Assembly: GCF_030363035.1 (NCBI RefSeq)
Contig: NZ_JAUCMN010000005.1
Coordinates: forward strand, 124,001-188,000
Length of the DNA stretch: 64,000 bases
Source: Curtobacterium caseinilyticum
GTDB taxonomy: Bacteria > Actinomycetota > Actinomycetes > Actinomycetales > Microbacteriaceae
Direction: 5' to 3'
Shown here: positions 39,803 to 48,953 of the stretch, piece after piece
Layout: each line of letters starts with the position of its first letter
Numbering within the stretch: the first letter of the stretch is position 1
Made by a program: the position numbers and the translations under genes
The notes under the pieces: model-generated
What the model was told of the DNA's origin: nothing
What the model saw: only the letters and a program-made list of their open reading frames with translations
Database searches by the model: none

Positions 39803-41947
39803 TCACGTGCGGAGCGCCTCCGCGAGCACCTCGCCCAGGCGGGCCGACATCGTTCCCGTGAGGTGCGATCCATCGGGCCGCACGAGGGTGCCGTCGATGA
39901 CCGGCGGGAACAGCCCGTCTCGGTTGCGGAGCCACTGATCCGTCGGGACGTAGCTGACCGCCGCACCAGCTCCAGCGAGTGCCGCTACGGCTCGACGCTC
40001 GACACCGTCCTTGCGAACGTGGACGTCCGAGGCCGGGTCTCCGCAGTCCCGGAAGCCGGTGAGACGAGTCGCGCAGGCGGAGGGTGACGTCACCGTCGGT
40101 GTGCCCTGCAGCAGGACGGTGCGTTCAGCAGCCCCCGCCAGTACTTCGAGCGTGTCGTGCACGGACCGTTCCCAGGTCTCGTCGCGCGTCGCACCGTCAT
40201 CGGCTCGCAGCGTTCCGAGGTACCCGTCTGCACTGGACGTCAGGACGAGTTGCGGGTGGATCGTCCTCACGTACTCGAGCATCCGCTCCTGGGCCTTGTG
40301 GCACTGCTGCGCGAATCGCGGTTGGCCCGTGGCCGGTCCGCTCTCGAACCGACCGACAGGGCACGACGCGAACCCCATCGCCTCGACGCGCCATCCCCGC
40401 CCGAGGGCCGCGCGGATCGCCGGCGTCCAGCTCAACGCGATCGAGTCGCCGACCACGACGGCCGTGTTCTCAGACTCTGCGGCGCCCCACGAACACGTGC
40501 GCGGTCTCTCGATGTCGGCGTCGCGCAGACCGTTCCGGCAGCCCCCCGCGAGCAGTGCGGGGGCGAGCGACTCGCTCCGGGCGAGGGCCATGAGTTCATC
40601 CGTGCGCACCAATGTGGGGAGCTCGATCGTGCTGGTGTCGAGCGCAGCCTGCAGGTCGGCTGGCGAGAGCACGTCCACCGGTCCGGGCAGCGGGGCGGAG
40701 GGCTGCCGACCGAGCGCGCTGGCGAGCGCGCTGCCCGAGCGGAACACCTCAGGTCCGCGCAGTTGGCCACCGCCGAGCAGGACCAGCATCGTGACCATGA
40801 CGACCCCGATCGAGACATCGGTCGCTCGACGGAGCCGTGGCCCGGAGCCTCGGCGCCCCTCCCGTCCAGGAGACGGGTGGCGGAACGGTCGCTCGATGCA
40901 GCGCTCGGAGAGCATCGCGGCTACGACCGAGACCACGACCGCCAGTGCGCCGCCCCAGGAAGCCCTGACCAACGACCCGACGATGACCAGAGCTGGTACG
41001 TGCCAGAGGTAGAGCGAGTACGAGATCCCGCCGAGCCACCGGAGCGGGCGGTTCGACAGGAGGACGGTCACGCGGCCGGCGCGTCCGCCGGCCGCCATCA
41101 CCGCAGCCGCGCCGGACACGGGGAGGATCGCCAGCGGCCACGGGAACGCCGTGTCCGGAGGGGTGCCGAACGCCGATCCCACGATGACGACGAGCCCGAC
41201 CGTGAAGACCGTGCGCACCACCCGGGGGTCCCACCTGCGGGTCACGGGCGCGGCGAGCGCCACGAGCGCGCCGACGCCGAGTTCCCATGCTCGGGACACC
41301 GAGTCGAAGTACACCGTGCCCGGGGACACCAGGGTCTCGACTGCCGCGATCACCATCGACAGCGCGGTCAGCGAGACGGCGAGGACCAGGACGGCGCGGC
41401 GACCGAGCAGGCGTCGGGCCAGCGGGGCAGCTCCGAGGACCATCATCAGGGGCCAGAGGGCGTAGAACTGCTCCTCGACGGCCAATGACCAGAAGTGCTG
41501 GAGCGGACTGGACGGCTCGGTCGCGTTCAGGTAGACGGTGTCGACGCCGATGAGGTGCCAGTTCTCGACGAACGTCGACGACGCGAGTGCATCAGCGGCG
41601 ACGGACCAGGAGCGGGCGGGGAACCACACGATGAACGCGGCTGCCAGGGTGACAGCGATGACCACGAGGGCGGCCGGCAGGATGCGCCGAGCACGGCGGA
41701 CGTAGAACCGCGCGATCGAGAGCCGCCCGTCCCGCTCGACCTCCCGCGCCAGGATGCCCGTGATGAGGAAGCCCGAGATCACGAAGAACGTGTCCACACC
41801 GACGAAGCCGCCCTGGGGCACACCGAAAGCGTGGTAGCTGACGACGAGCAGCACGGCGATCCCACGGAGTCCTTGGATGTCGGGGCGGAAGTGCTGTCCG
41901 TACTGCGCAGGTCCGGGGTCGACGCGGACTCCGCGGGCATTCTGCAT
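39803..41947 (-). CDS. Acyltransferase 3 fused to SGNH domain (OafA/YrhL-like)
   Basis: 714 residues. About residues 20-370 form the ten-helix acyltransferase 3 domain (FRPDIQGLRGIAVLLVVSYHAFG, GVDTFFVISGFLITG, HFWSLAVEEQFYALWP); residues about 475-714 are an SGNH hydrolase-type domain (VVVGDSIALSWTPA; C-terminal DGSHLT). Such proteins O-acetylate surface polysaccharides or peptidoglycan. Leaderless pattern: TAACAT six bases before ATG in a noticeably AT-rich patch. Confidence 0.93.
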   Translation of the reverse strand: MQNARGVRVDPGPAQYGQHFRPDIQGLRGIAVLLVVSYHAFGVPQGGFVGVDTFFVISGFLITGILAREVERDGRLSIARFYVRRARRILPAALVVIAVTLAAAFIVWFPARSWSVAADALASSTFVENWHLIGVDTVYLNATEPSSPLQHFWSLAVEEQFYALWPLMMVLGAAPLARRLLGRRAVLVLAVSLTALSMVIAAVETLVSPGTVYFDSVSRAWELGVGALVALAAPVTRRWDPRVVRTVFTVGLVVIVGSAFGTPPDTAFPWPLAILPVSGAAAVMAAGGRAGRVTVLLSNRPLRWLGGISYSLYLWHVPALVIVGSLVRASWGGALAVVVSVVAAMLSERCIERPFRHPSPGREGRRGSGPRLRRATDVSIGVVMVTMLVLLGGGQLRGPEVFRSGSALASALGRQPSAPLPGPVDVLSPADLQAALDTSTIELPTLVRTDELMALARSESLAPALLAGGCRNGLRDADIERPRTCSWGAAESENTAVVVGDSIALSWTPAIRAALGRGWRVEAMGFASCPVGRFESGPATGQPRFAQQCHKAQERMLEYVRTIHPQLVLTSSADGYLGTLRADDGATRDETWERSVHDTLEVLAGAAERTVLLQGTPTVTSPSACATRLTGFRDCGDPASDVHVRKDGVERRAVAALAGAGAAVSYVPTDQWLRNRDGLFPPVIDGTLVRPDGSHLTGTMSARLGEVLAEALRT

Positions 41948-42122
41948 TGCAGTATGTTACCATCACGGTTCGTCGACGGGTGAACGGTCTGCTGCTGCTC
42001 GAGGTCGGGCCGGTGGCGGCGCCACGGCGTACGACGCCGTCAGCGCCCACCTGCGCTGTCCTGTTCGGTCGACTCGGCGATGGTGGCGTACGACTGCGAT
42101 GCGGGGGCGGCACCGGCGCTGC

Positions 42123-43283
42123 TCAACGCAGCGGGACGCGACCACCCCACACGCGCTGCACCTCGAGCGCGGGGGAGAGCGCCACGAGGTCCGCTGCGTA
42201 CCCGGGCGCGATCCGACCCAGACGGTCCCCGAGCCCCAGCGCCGTGGCCGGTGTGCTCGTCAGCGCCGCGACCGCCTCGGGCAGCGTGGCCCCGGCGGCC
42301 GAGACGGCGAGCCGCAGTGCCGCGTCCTGCGTCAGCGTCGATCCCGCGATCGTGTCCGTCCCGGCGACCCGCGCGACGCCGTCGACCACGTCCACCGCGA
42401 GCGATCCGAGCGCGTAGGAGCCGTCGGGCGACCCGGCCGCGGCCATCGCGTCGGTGATCAGTGCGACGCGCCCTGGTGCCGCGCGGAGCAGTACGCGGGC
42501 GACGGCGGGGTGCACGTGCACACCGTCCAGGATGAGCTCGAGCGTCACGCGGTCGTCCTCGAGTGCCGCGGCGATCGGACCCGGCGTCCGGTGGTGCAGG
42601 CCCGGCATCGCGTTGCACGCGTGGGTGAGCAGGGTGGCGCCGGCGTCGAAGGCCGCCCGGGCCTCGTCGTACGAGCAGACGGTGTGGCCGACGGCGACCG
42701 AGACCCCGGCATCGACGAAGCGACGGACGGCGTCGAGCGCTCCCGGCAGCTCGGGCGCGATGGTGACCTGCCGCAGGACTCCGGCACCCGCGTCGAGCAG
42801 GGCGTCCACTGCGACCGGCGACGGATCGACCAGGTGTGCGGCGTTGTGCGCACCCCTGTTGTCGGGGGAGAGGAACGGGCCCTCGAGGTGCGCGCCGAGG
42901 ACGAGCGGGTCGGCCGCGGCGACGGTGCGGATCCGGTCGAGCGACGCGGCGAGCGACGGCAGCGGGTTCGCGACGAGGGACAGGACCGAGCGGGTCGTGC
43001 CGTGCGCCCGGTGGACCGCGAGGGCGGCGTCGAAGGCGTCGTCCTCGTAGGCGGCACCGCCACCACCGTGCCCGTGCAGGTCGACGAAGCCGGGCGTCAG
43101 GACGGCGTCGCCGAGGTCGACGACCTCGGCGTCCGCAGCCGCGGCGGGCAGGTCGGTGCCGGACCCGACCGCCTCGATCACGTCGCCGGAGAGCAGGACC
43201 CAGCCGTCCTCGACCACACCGCCCGCGTCGACGACGCGAGCGGCGCGCACCAGCGTTCGCCGCGCCTCCAGACCGGAGCTCAC
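42123..43283 (-). CDS. nagA: N-acetylglucosamine-6-phosphate deacetylase
   Basis: 386 residues. Amidohydrolase motifs: LTPGFVDLHGHGG, LGAHLEGPFLS (metal Glu), VAVGHTVCSYDEA, LTHACNAMPGLHHR, LILDGVHVHP and the catalytic Asp in LITDAMAAAG. It removes acetate from GlcNAc-6-P, giving the NagB substrate. The GTG at 43283 overlaps the stop of the upstream DUF2568 gene (GTGA), showing an operon purU-DUF2568-nagA. No dre-like operator is seen in front of purU. Confidence 0.95.
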   Translation of the reverse strand: MSSGLEARRTLVRAARVVDAGGVVEDGWVLLSGDVIEAVGSGTDLPAAAADAEVVDLGDAVLTPGFVDLHGHGGGGAAYEDDAFDAALAVHRAHGTTRSVLSLVANPLPSLAASLDRIRTVAAADPLVLGAHLEGPFLSPDNRGAHNAAHLVDPSPVAVDALLDAGAGVLRQVTIAPELPGALDAVRRFVDAGVSVAVGHTVCSYDEARAAFDAGATLLTHACNAMPGLHHRTPGPIAAALEDDRVTLELILDGVHVHPAVARVLLRAAPGRVALITDAMAAAGSPDGSYALGSLAVDVVDGVARVAGTDTIAGSTLTQDAALRLAVSAAGATLPEAVAALTSTPATALGLGDRLGRIAPGYAADLVALSPALEVQRVWGGRVPLR

Positions 43284-43687
43284 GCCGTCTCCCGCCGGAA
43301 CGCGACCACCCCGGACAGTGCCGCGACCAGGACGAACACGAGGCCCACCACCGGGCGGCCGATCGACAGCCACGCCGCGCCGGCTGCGATGACCAACGCG
43401 GTCTCGACGACGACCTTGCCGACGACGTCGGTCTCGATCGGTGAGCGCGGGGAACGGAAGAGGAACCAGACGACGGCCGCGAACAGCGGCGCCCCGACCG
43501 CGAACAGGTACCCGGGCCACGGCAGGATCCACGACCAGTAGCCCCAGAACGCCAGCGAGAAGAGTCCGAAGGCGCACACGACCGCGCGCAGCACGGTCCA
43601 CGCGGAGACGCGACGACGGGGTGCGGCCGGGTCGGTGGGCGGTGGGACCTCGCCCCAGTCGACCGGGCTCTGCGGTGCGTTCGTCAC
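43280..43687 (-). CDS. DUF2568 (YrdB-like) membrane protein
   Basis: 135 residues with four predicted helices after a 30-residue Pro-rich start; the pattern FWGYWSWILPWPGYLFAVGAPL matches the YrdB/DUF2568 family. Function unknown. It lies 6 nt after purU and overlaps nagA. Confidence 0.8.
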   Translation of the reverse strand: MTNAPQSPVDWGEVPPPTDPAAPRRRVSAWTVLRAVVCAFGLFSLAFWGYWSWILPWPGYLFAVGAPLFAAVVWFLFRSPRSPIETDVVGKVVVETALVIAAGAAWLSIGRPVVGLVFVLVAALSGVVAFRRETA

Positions 43688-43693
43688 GGGTGC

Positions 43694-44554
43694 CTACTTG
43701 AAGATGATCGTGCGGGCGCCGTCGAGGAGCACGCGGTCCTCGGCGATCCAGCGCACCGCCTGCGTGAGCGTGCGGGACTCCTCGTCCTGCCCGATGGAGA
43801 CGAGCTCGGAGGGGTCCTTCGTGTGGTCGACCCGGACGACGTTCTGCTCGATGATCGGCCCCTCGTCGAGGTCGCTCGTGACGAAGTGCGCCGTCGCACC
43901 GATGAGCTTCACGCCGCGCGCGTGCGCCTGCCGGTAGGGGTTCGCTCCCTTGAAGCCGGGCAGGAACGAGTGGTGGATGTTGACGGCACGGCCCTCGAGC
44001 GCGGCGCACAGCTCGGGCGACAGGATCTGCATGTACCGGGCGAGGACGACGAGCTCGATGTCGTGCTCCTCGACCGCCTCGAGTATCCGCTGCTCCATCG
44101 CCTGCTTCGATGCGGGGTCGGAGACCGGTCGGTGCTCGAACGGCACCGAGTAGAACGACGCGAGGCCGGACAGGTCGGCGTGGTTCGAGAGGACGAGCGG
44201 GACCTCGATCGGCAGCTGCCCACCGCGCTGGCGGTACAGCAGGTCGTTCAGGCAGTGCCCCGCCTTCGACACGAGCACCAGGGTCCGCATCGGACGTCCG
44301 ACCACGTCGAGCTGGACGCGCATGCCGTAGCGCTCGACGACGGGCGCGAGGGCCTGCTCGAAGGCCTCACGGTCGACCGGCGCCATGACCTGCAGGCGCA
44401 TGAAGAACGAGTTCGTGTCGGCACTCGAGAACTGCTGCGACTCGGTGATGTTGCCGTTGGCCGCCACGACGGCTCCGGAAACGGCGTGCACGATCCCGGG
44501 CTGGTCGTCGCAGACGAGCGTGAGGGTCCAGTGCGTGGGGGTCGGGTCGGTCAC
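43694..44554 (-). CDS. purU: Formyltetrahydrofolate deformylase
   Basis: 286 residues. N-terminal ACT domain (about 8-85: LTLVCDDQPGIVHAVSGAV) and a C-terminal formyltransferase-like domain with the catalytic region VNIHHSFLPGFKGANPYRQA. It hydrolyses 10-formyl-THF to formate and THF, balancing one-carbon pools used by purN and purH. Start GTG at 44554 with TACCCT seven bases upstream (leaderless pattern). Confidence 0.96.
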   Translation of the reverse strand: MTDPTPTHWTLTLVCDDQPGIVHAVSGAVVAANGNITESQQFSSADTNSFFMRLQVMAPVDREAFEQALAPVVERYGMRVQLDVVGRPMRTLVLVSKAGHCLNDLLYRQRGGQLPIEVPLVLSNHADLSGLASFYSVPFEHRPVSDPASKQAMEQRILEAVEEHDIELVVLARYMQILSPELCAALEGRAVNIHHSFLPGFKGANPYRQAHARGVKLIGATAHFVTSDLDEGPIIEQNVVRVDHTKDPSELVSIGQDEESRTLTQAVRWIAEDRVLLDGARTIIFK

Positions 44555-44653
44555 GGAGACCAGGGTACCGGGGCGCTCTGGCCGGGAGGCCCGTGGTGCG
44601 CCCGGCGTGCGGCCCGCGTGGGTGGGCAGCCCGTCAGCGCTCGTCGGCTCGCG

Positions 44654-46066
44654 TCAGCGCCGGTCCGCCCGCGCCAGCGCCCGGTCCGCGAGCGTCAGCA
44701 CGCTGAGCAGCACGCCGACGCCGAGCATCACCCACGCGAGCACGTGCAGGTCCGGTGTGGTCGGGGCCTGGCCGAACACCCCGCCGATCAACGAGGACGC
44801 TGCGATCGCGCCGATGTAGATGCTCGTGCGCGACAGTCCGGCCGCGGTGCCGATGTACTCCGAGGGCACCACCTCGTAGAGCGCTGCCTGGTTCGACACC
44901 GACGCCAGGGCCTGCGGCACCCCGAACAGCGCCGGCACGACGAGCAGCAGCACGAGCGGCGACCCGGCGTGCAGCAGGAGCAGGAGCCCGGCGCCGACCA
45001 GGGGCACCAGCGCTGCGACGACGAGCGGCCGACGGACCGCGGTCCGACGTGCGACCAGGAACGACACCACCCCGGCGACGACGGCCGCCGGCAACTGGAG
45101 GTACCCGGCGACGTCGCTCGGGTAGCCCGCGACGTCCTGCACCCACTGCGAGAACCCGTAGGTCATCGTGTACGCGAGCAGGTAGGTCAGGAACAGCCTG
45201 GCGTAGGTACGGGACAGCGCGCCGTTGTGGACGAGCAGCCGGACGTCGACGAAGGGCTTCGTCGCACGCAGCTCCCAGAGCACGAGCGCCACGAGCAGCA
45301 CCACGGCGACCGCGAGCAGCCACCAGAGCCCGGCGCCGAGGTCGAGCAGGAAGACCAGGAGCGCCGCGACCGCGCCGGTCATGAGCACCATGCCGAGCGG
45401 GTCGAGCGCGGTCCGGACCGGGAACTGCTCGGCGTCGCGGGGCCGGAGCCGGTCGGACGGCAGCCACATCGCGGCGACGACGATGCCGAACACGGCGAGC
45501 GGGACGTTGACGAGGAAGATCGCGTGCCACCCGAACGCCGCGATGAGCGCCCCGCCGAGGGGCGGTCCGGCCGCGGCGGACACGAGCGAGGTGATCGACA
45601 GCGCCCCGAGCACGAGCGGCGGGGTCGGCTTCCCGATCCGGGCGGAGTGCTGGCGGAGCGTGGTGAGGGCCGCCGGGTACGCCGACGAGGTCCCGATCCC
45701 GATCAGCACCCGCGCGGCGACCGCGCCACCGAAGCCGGTCAGCACCTCGGGCACGACCCCGGCGACACCGACGATCACGAGTCCGGTGAGGAACACCTTC
45801 TTCGGGCCGAACCGGTCGGCGAGCTTGCCCATCGTCGGCTGCGCGACCGCGCTCGCCAGGTAGAGCGCGGCGACGAGCCAGATCGCCTGCGACGCACCGA
45901 TGCCGAGGTCGCGCGAGATCGGCGCGAGGGCGACGGACACCATCGTCGTGTTGATCGGGTTGAGCAGCGGCCCGACCAGGACGGGGACGAGGAGCTTCGG
46001 GCCGAAGCCGCTGGCGCCGCCGCTGGTGTCGGTGGTGGTCGGGACGGGAGGGGTCGAGGTGGACGT
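44654..46066 (-). CDS. MFS transporter (DHA2-like) with no canonical start codon
   Basis: About 470 residues, 12-14 helices; early motifs LLNPINTTMVSVALAPISRDLG and GKLADRFGPKKVF fit drug:H+ antiporters. Lies directly downstream of a MarR gene that probably controls it. The natural N terminus (TSTSTPPVPTTTDTSG) falls nine bases after a strong GGGAG, but the codon there is ACG (46064-46066). No ATG, GTG or TTG lies between the MarR stop and the first helix; a CTG at 46087 overlaps the MarR stop as CTGA, and an ATG at 46195 would overlap MarR by 112 nt. I place the start at the ACG; the body of the gene is certain, the start is not. Confidence 0.85.
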   Translation of the reverse strand, partial: TSTSTPPVPTTTDTSGGASGFGPKLLVPVLVGPLLNPINTTMVSVALAPISRDLGIGASQAIWLVAALYLASAVAQPTMGKLADRFGPKKVFLTGLVIVGVAGVVPEVLTGFGGAVAARVLIGIGTSSAYPAALTTLRQHSARIGKPTPPLVLGALSITSLVSAAAGPPLGGALIAAFGWHAIFLVNVPLAVFGIVVAAMWLPSDRLRPRDAEQFPVRTALDPLGMVLMTGAVAALLVFLLDLGAGLWWLLAVAVVLLVALVLWELRATKPFVDVRLLVHNGALSRTYARLFLTYLLAYTMTYGFSQWVQDVAGYPSDVAGYLQLPAAVVAGVVSFLVARRTAVRRPLVVAALVPLVGAGLLLLLHAGSPLVLLLVVPALFGVPQALASVSNQAALYEVVPSEYIGTAAGLSRTSIYIGAIAASSLIGGVFGQAPTTPDLHVLAWVMLGVGVLLSVLTLADRALARADRR

Positions 46067-46083
46067 GGTGGGCTTCTCCCGGT

Positions 46084-46503
46084 TCAGTCGTCGGTGAGCG
46101 GCAGGAGGATCGCGAGGGCACGGGCGACCGTGGCGCGGTCGCCCTCGGGCAGGGCGGCCAGGCGGTCCGTGAGCACGCGGGACCGGGTGGTCCACGCGTC
46201 GGCGCGGGCCCGGGAACCCGACTCCGTGGCCCGGACGAGGGTGCGGCGACCGTCCGCCGGGTCGGGTCGACGCTCGACGAGCCCGAGGTCGACGAGCGCC
46301 TGCACGGTCGCGCCCATCGACTGCGGGCGGACACCCTCGGCACGCGCGAGGTCGGCGACGGTGCTCTCGCCGTGGCGCAGGAGTCGACCGAGCGCGGCGG
46401 TCTGGGACGCGGTGACCTCGTCGGCCTTCCCGGCGAGCAGCGTGCGCCGGATGCGACCGTGCAGGGTCAGCAGGTCGTCCGCGAGCGTGTCGATCGGTTC
46501 CAC
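46084..46503 (-). CDS. MarR family transcriptional regulator
   Basis: 139 residues. Winged helix with TASQTAALGRLLRHGESTVADLARAEGVRPQSMGATVQALVDLG and wing motif RRPDPADGRRTLV, typical of MarR. Probably represses itself and the adjoining MFS gene until a toxic ligand binds. GTG start at 46503; the mRNA appears leaderless from the promoter at 46510-46538. Confidence 0.92.
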   Translation of the reverse strand: MEPIDTLADDLLTLHGRIRRTLLAGKADEVTASQTAALGRLLRHGESTVADLARAEGVRPQSMGATVQALVDLGLVERRPDPADGRRTLVRATESGSRARADAWTTRSRVLTDRLAALPEGDRATVARALAILLPLTDD

Positions 46504-46509
46504 GGTGGA

Positions 46510-46540
46510 ACAGTACGACTCAGCAGGGCGCCTTGCAAGG
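46510..46540 (-). promoter_or_regulatory. MarR promoter with palindromic operator
   Basis: On the minus strand TTGCAA (46533-46538), a 17-nt spacer, then TACTGT (46510-46515), with the GTG start six bases further. CCTTGCAAGG (46531-46540) is a perfect palindrome within a larger imperfect one and overlaps the -35 box, as expected for autoregulation. Confidence 0.7.
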
Positions 46541-46675
46541 CCGCCTTCTGATCGGGTGACACCGCCCGCCGGTGGTGCCCCGGCGTGGCGGGCGGACCGG
46601 GCGCGCGGCCACCGTGAGCAGCTGACGGGCCGGGGCCGACGGGGCGGACGCGCGCCGTGCCTCCCGGCCGTGCCG

Positions 46676-47152
46676 TCAGTCCGTGGGGGTGAGGGTCGTG
46701 ACCAGGTGTTCCTGCACGTACCCGATCCAGTCGTAGACGTCCCGCAGGCCGAGGCCGGCGTCCCCGGCGTACGACGCCTCCTCCGTCGCAGCATCGGTGA
46801 TGCCGAGCCGTTCCGCGATCGTCAGCCGCAGGTCGGTGAGGCACCGCAGCCAGGCCTGCTCGTCCTGCGGGGTCATGGCGCCGTCCCGCGCTCCGGTGAG
46901 CCAGTCGTGCACGAGGTCGGCATTCGCGGTCTTCTGCGTGAGCAGGTCCGCCTGCGTCCAGCGGCGGAACTCGTCGCTCGCCTCGGTGTCCGACGGGTAC
47001 GCGTCCGGGAACATGCGCGCAGCGACGGGGTCCGAGGACAGGTCGCCGCCGAGCACCTGCTGCAGCTGCTCGGTGAGCGACGCGAGGACGGCGCGCTCGC
47101 CCTCGGACATCGCGAGGTGCACGCCGTCCTGCCGTCGTGCGAACGGGATCAC
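46676..47152 (-). CDS. DUF2017 family protein
   Basis: 158 residues, soluble and helical: [20 protein letters not shown] at the start, [19 protein letters not shown] near residue 47 and a C-terminal [16 protein letters not shown]. Family of unknown function that regularly follows clpS in actinobacteria. GTG start overlaps the clpS stop (GTGA), so the pair is co-translated. Confidence 0.9.
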   Translation of the reverse strand: MIPFARRQDGVHLAMSEGERAVLASLTEQLQQVLGGDLSSDPVAARMFPDAYPSDTEASDEFRRWTQADLLTQKTANADLVHDWLTGARDGAMTPQDEQAWLRCLTDLRLTIAERLGITDAATEEASYAGDAGLGLRDVYDWIGYVQEHLVTTLTPTD

Positions 47153-47448
47153 GCGTCCGGTCCCGCCGCGCGGTCGACGGTGGCCTGCAGGCCGTAGCCG
47201 TGCATCGCCTCGACGTGGCGCTCCATCGCCTCGCGGGCACCCGTCGCGACGATCGCCCGGCCGTCGTCGTGCACCTGGCGCATGAGCCGCTCGGCGCGGG
47301 CGTGCGAGAAGCCGAAGTAGCTCTGGAAGACGTAGGTGACGTACGACATCAGGTTCACCGGGTCGTCCCAGACCACGGTGACCCACGGGACGTCGAACCG
47401 GGCGGCGAGGTCGGTGCGCTCCTCGACGTCGGGGCTGGTCAGTGTCAT
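47149..47448 (-). CDS. clpS: ATP-dependent Clp protease adaptor ClpS
   Basis: 99 residues. The core [23 protein letters not shown] and KVHxxG-like [19 protein letters not shown] match ClpS, which delivers N-degron substrates to ClpA/ClpC-ClpP. ATG at 47448; the open frame beyond it overlaps the ZTP riboswitch on the other strand and is not coding. Confidence 0.93.
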   Translation of the reverse strand: MTLTSPDVEERTDLAARFDVPWVTVVWDDPVNLMSYVTYVFQSYFGFSHARAERLMRQVHDDGRAIVATGAREAMERHVEAMHGYGLQATVDRAAGPDA

Positions 47449-47528
47449 GCGTCGGCCGTCATGCGTCGACGGGGATGCTCGGGTGCATGTCCCCAAGGGT
47501 GACACGAACGTGCCCGCTCGGTACGATC

Positions 47529-47612
47529 GAGGGGTCGCGACTGGCGTTGGATGGGTCACCATCGGGGAGCGACACCTGACACGGAGCGCGGCCGTACGCC
47601 TGGGCCGCGCCC
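47529..47612 (+). ncRNA. ZTP (pfl) riboswitch upstream of glyA-folD
   Basis: The two conserved blocks of pfl RNAs are visible: GCGACTGGCG (about 47537-47546) with GGGTCACCATCGGGGAGCG (about 47553-47571), and the distal loop CCGTACGCCTGGG closed by GCGCGG/CCGCGC (47586-47591 with 47605-47610). ZTP riboswitches sense ZMP/ZTP, the AICAR-derived signal of 10-formyl-THF shortage, and turn on one-carbon genes. The downstream genes glyA and folD fit that role exactly. Confidence 0.92.
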
Positions 47613-47624
47613 ACCCGTCCACCT

Positions 47625-47643
47625 CGTCGTGCCGAGCACGACG
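47625..47643 (+). promoter_or_regulatory. Expression-platform hairpin of the ZTP riboswitch
   Basis: An 8-bp perfect stem (CGTCGTGC with GCACGACG, CGA loop) lies between the aptamer and the GAGGAG ribosome site of glyA. It could be a terminator-like or ribosome-site-controlling element. Confidence 0.5.
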
Positions 47644-47663
47644 GACAGACAACGAGGAGTCCC

Positions 47664-48953
47664 GTGTCCATCACCGATCTGCCCCCCGCTGCGACGCAGA
47701 CCACGTTCAACGCCCCGCTCAGCGAGGTCGACCCCGAGATCGCGAAGGTCCTCGAGCAGGAGCTCGGCCGCCAGCGCGACACCCTCGAGATGATCGCGTC
47801 CGAGAACTTCGTCCCGCGTGCCGTCCTCGAGTCGCAGGGCTCCGTCCTGACCAACAAGTACGCCGAGGGCTACCCGGGCAAGCGGTACTACGGCGGCTGC
47901 GAGTTCGTCGACGTCGCCGAGCAGCTCGCGATCGACCGGGCGAAGGCCCTGTTCGGTGCCGCGTACGCGAACGTCCAGCCGCACTCCGGCGCCAGCGCGA
48001 ACGCCGCGGTCCTGCACGCCATCGCCTCCGCCGGCGACACGATCCTCGGCCTCGAGCTCGCCCACGGCGGTCACCTGACCCACGGCATGAAGCTCAACTT
48101 CTCCGGCCGCATCTACAACGCCGTGTCGTACGGCGTCGACCCGGAGACGTTCGAGGTCGACTACGACGACATCCGCGCGAAGGCGATCGAGCACCAGCCG
48201 AAGGTCCTGATCGCCGGCTGGTCGGCGTACCCGCGTCAGCTCGACTTCGCGAAGTTCCGCGAGATCGCGGACGAGGTCGGCGCGACGCTCTGGGTCGACA
48301 TGGCGCACTTCGCCGGCCTCGTCGCCGCGGGCCTGCACCCGTCGCCCCTGCCGCACGCCCACGTCGTGTCGTCGACGGTGCACAAGACGCTCGCCGGTCC
48401 CCGCTCGGGCATCATCCTGTCCAACGAGGAGTCGCTCTTCAAGAAGCTGAACTCCGCGGTGTTCCCGGGCCAGCAGGGCGGTCCGCTCATGCACGTCATC
48501 GCCGCGAAGGCCACCGCGTTCCTGCTCGCCGGTCAGCCGGAGTTCAAGGACCGCCAGGAGCGCACGCTCCGCGGCGCGAAGGCGCTCGCTGAGCGGCTGA
48601 CGCAGGACGACGCCAAGGCTGCGGGCATCGACGTCCTCACCGGTGGTACCGACGTGCACCTGGTGCTCGTCGACCTGCGCGAGTCCGAGGTGGACGGCAA
48701 GCAGGCCGAGGACCTGCTGCACGAGGTCGGCATCACCGTGAACCGCAACTCCGTGCCGTTCGACCCGCGCCCGCCGATGGTCACCTCGGGTGTCCGCATC
48801 GGCACCTCGGCGCTCGCGACCCGTGGCTTCGGCGACGCTGAGTTCACCGAGGTGGCGGACATCATCGCGCTGACCCTCATGCCGGAGCCGGACATCGAGG
48901 CGCTCTCGGCCCGGGTGAAGGCCCTGACCGACGCGTTCCCGCTCTACGCGTGA
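47664..48953 (+). CDS. glyA: Serine hydroxymethyltransferase
   Basis: 429 residues. Interconverts serine plus THF and glycine plus 5,10-methylene-THF. Motifs: [35 protein letters not shown], and PLP lysine in [14 protein letters not shown] near residue 237. GTG start at 47664 with GAGGAG upstream. The stop overlaps folD (GTGA), so the pair is coupled and both are under the ZTP riboswitch. Confidence 0.98.
   Translation: MSITDLPPAATQTTFNAPLSEVDPEIAKVLEQELGRQRDTLEMIASENFVPRAVLESQGSVLTNKYAEGYPGKRYYGGCEFVDVAEQLAIDRAKALFGAAYANVQPHSGASANAAVLHAIASAGDTILGLELAHGGHLTHGMKLNFSGRIYNAVSYGVDPETFEVDYDDIRAKAIEHQPKVLIAGWSAYPRQLDFAKFREIADEVGATLWVDMAHFAGLVAAGLHPSPLPHAHVVSSTVHKTLAGPRSGIILSNEESLFKKLNSAVFPGQQGGPLMHVIAAKATAFLLAGQPEFKDRQERTLRGAKALAERLTQDDAKAAGIDVLTGGTDVHLVLVDLRESEVDGKQAEDLLHEVGITVNRNSVPFDPRPPMVTSGVRIGTSALATRGFGDAEFTEVADIIALTLMPEPDIEALSARVKALTDAFPLYA

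Noticed and set aside
39451-39966. Minus-strand 171-residue open frame overlapping the acyltransferase end
   Set aside because: Most of it overlaps the certain acyltransferase gene in another frame; only the 56-bp lyase fragment has meaning.
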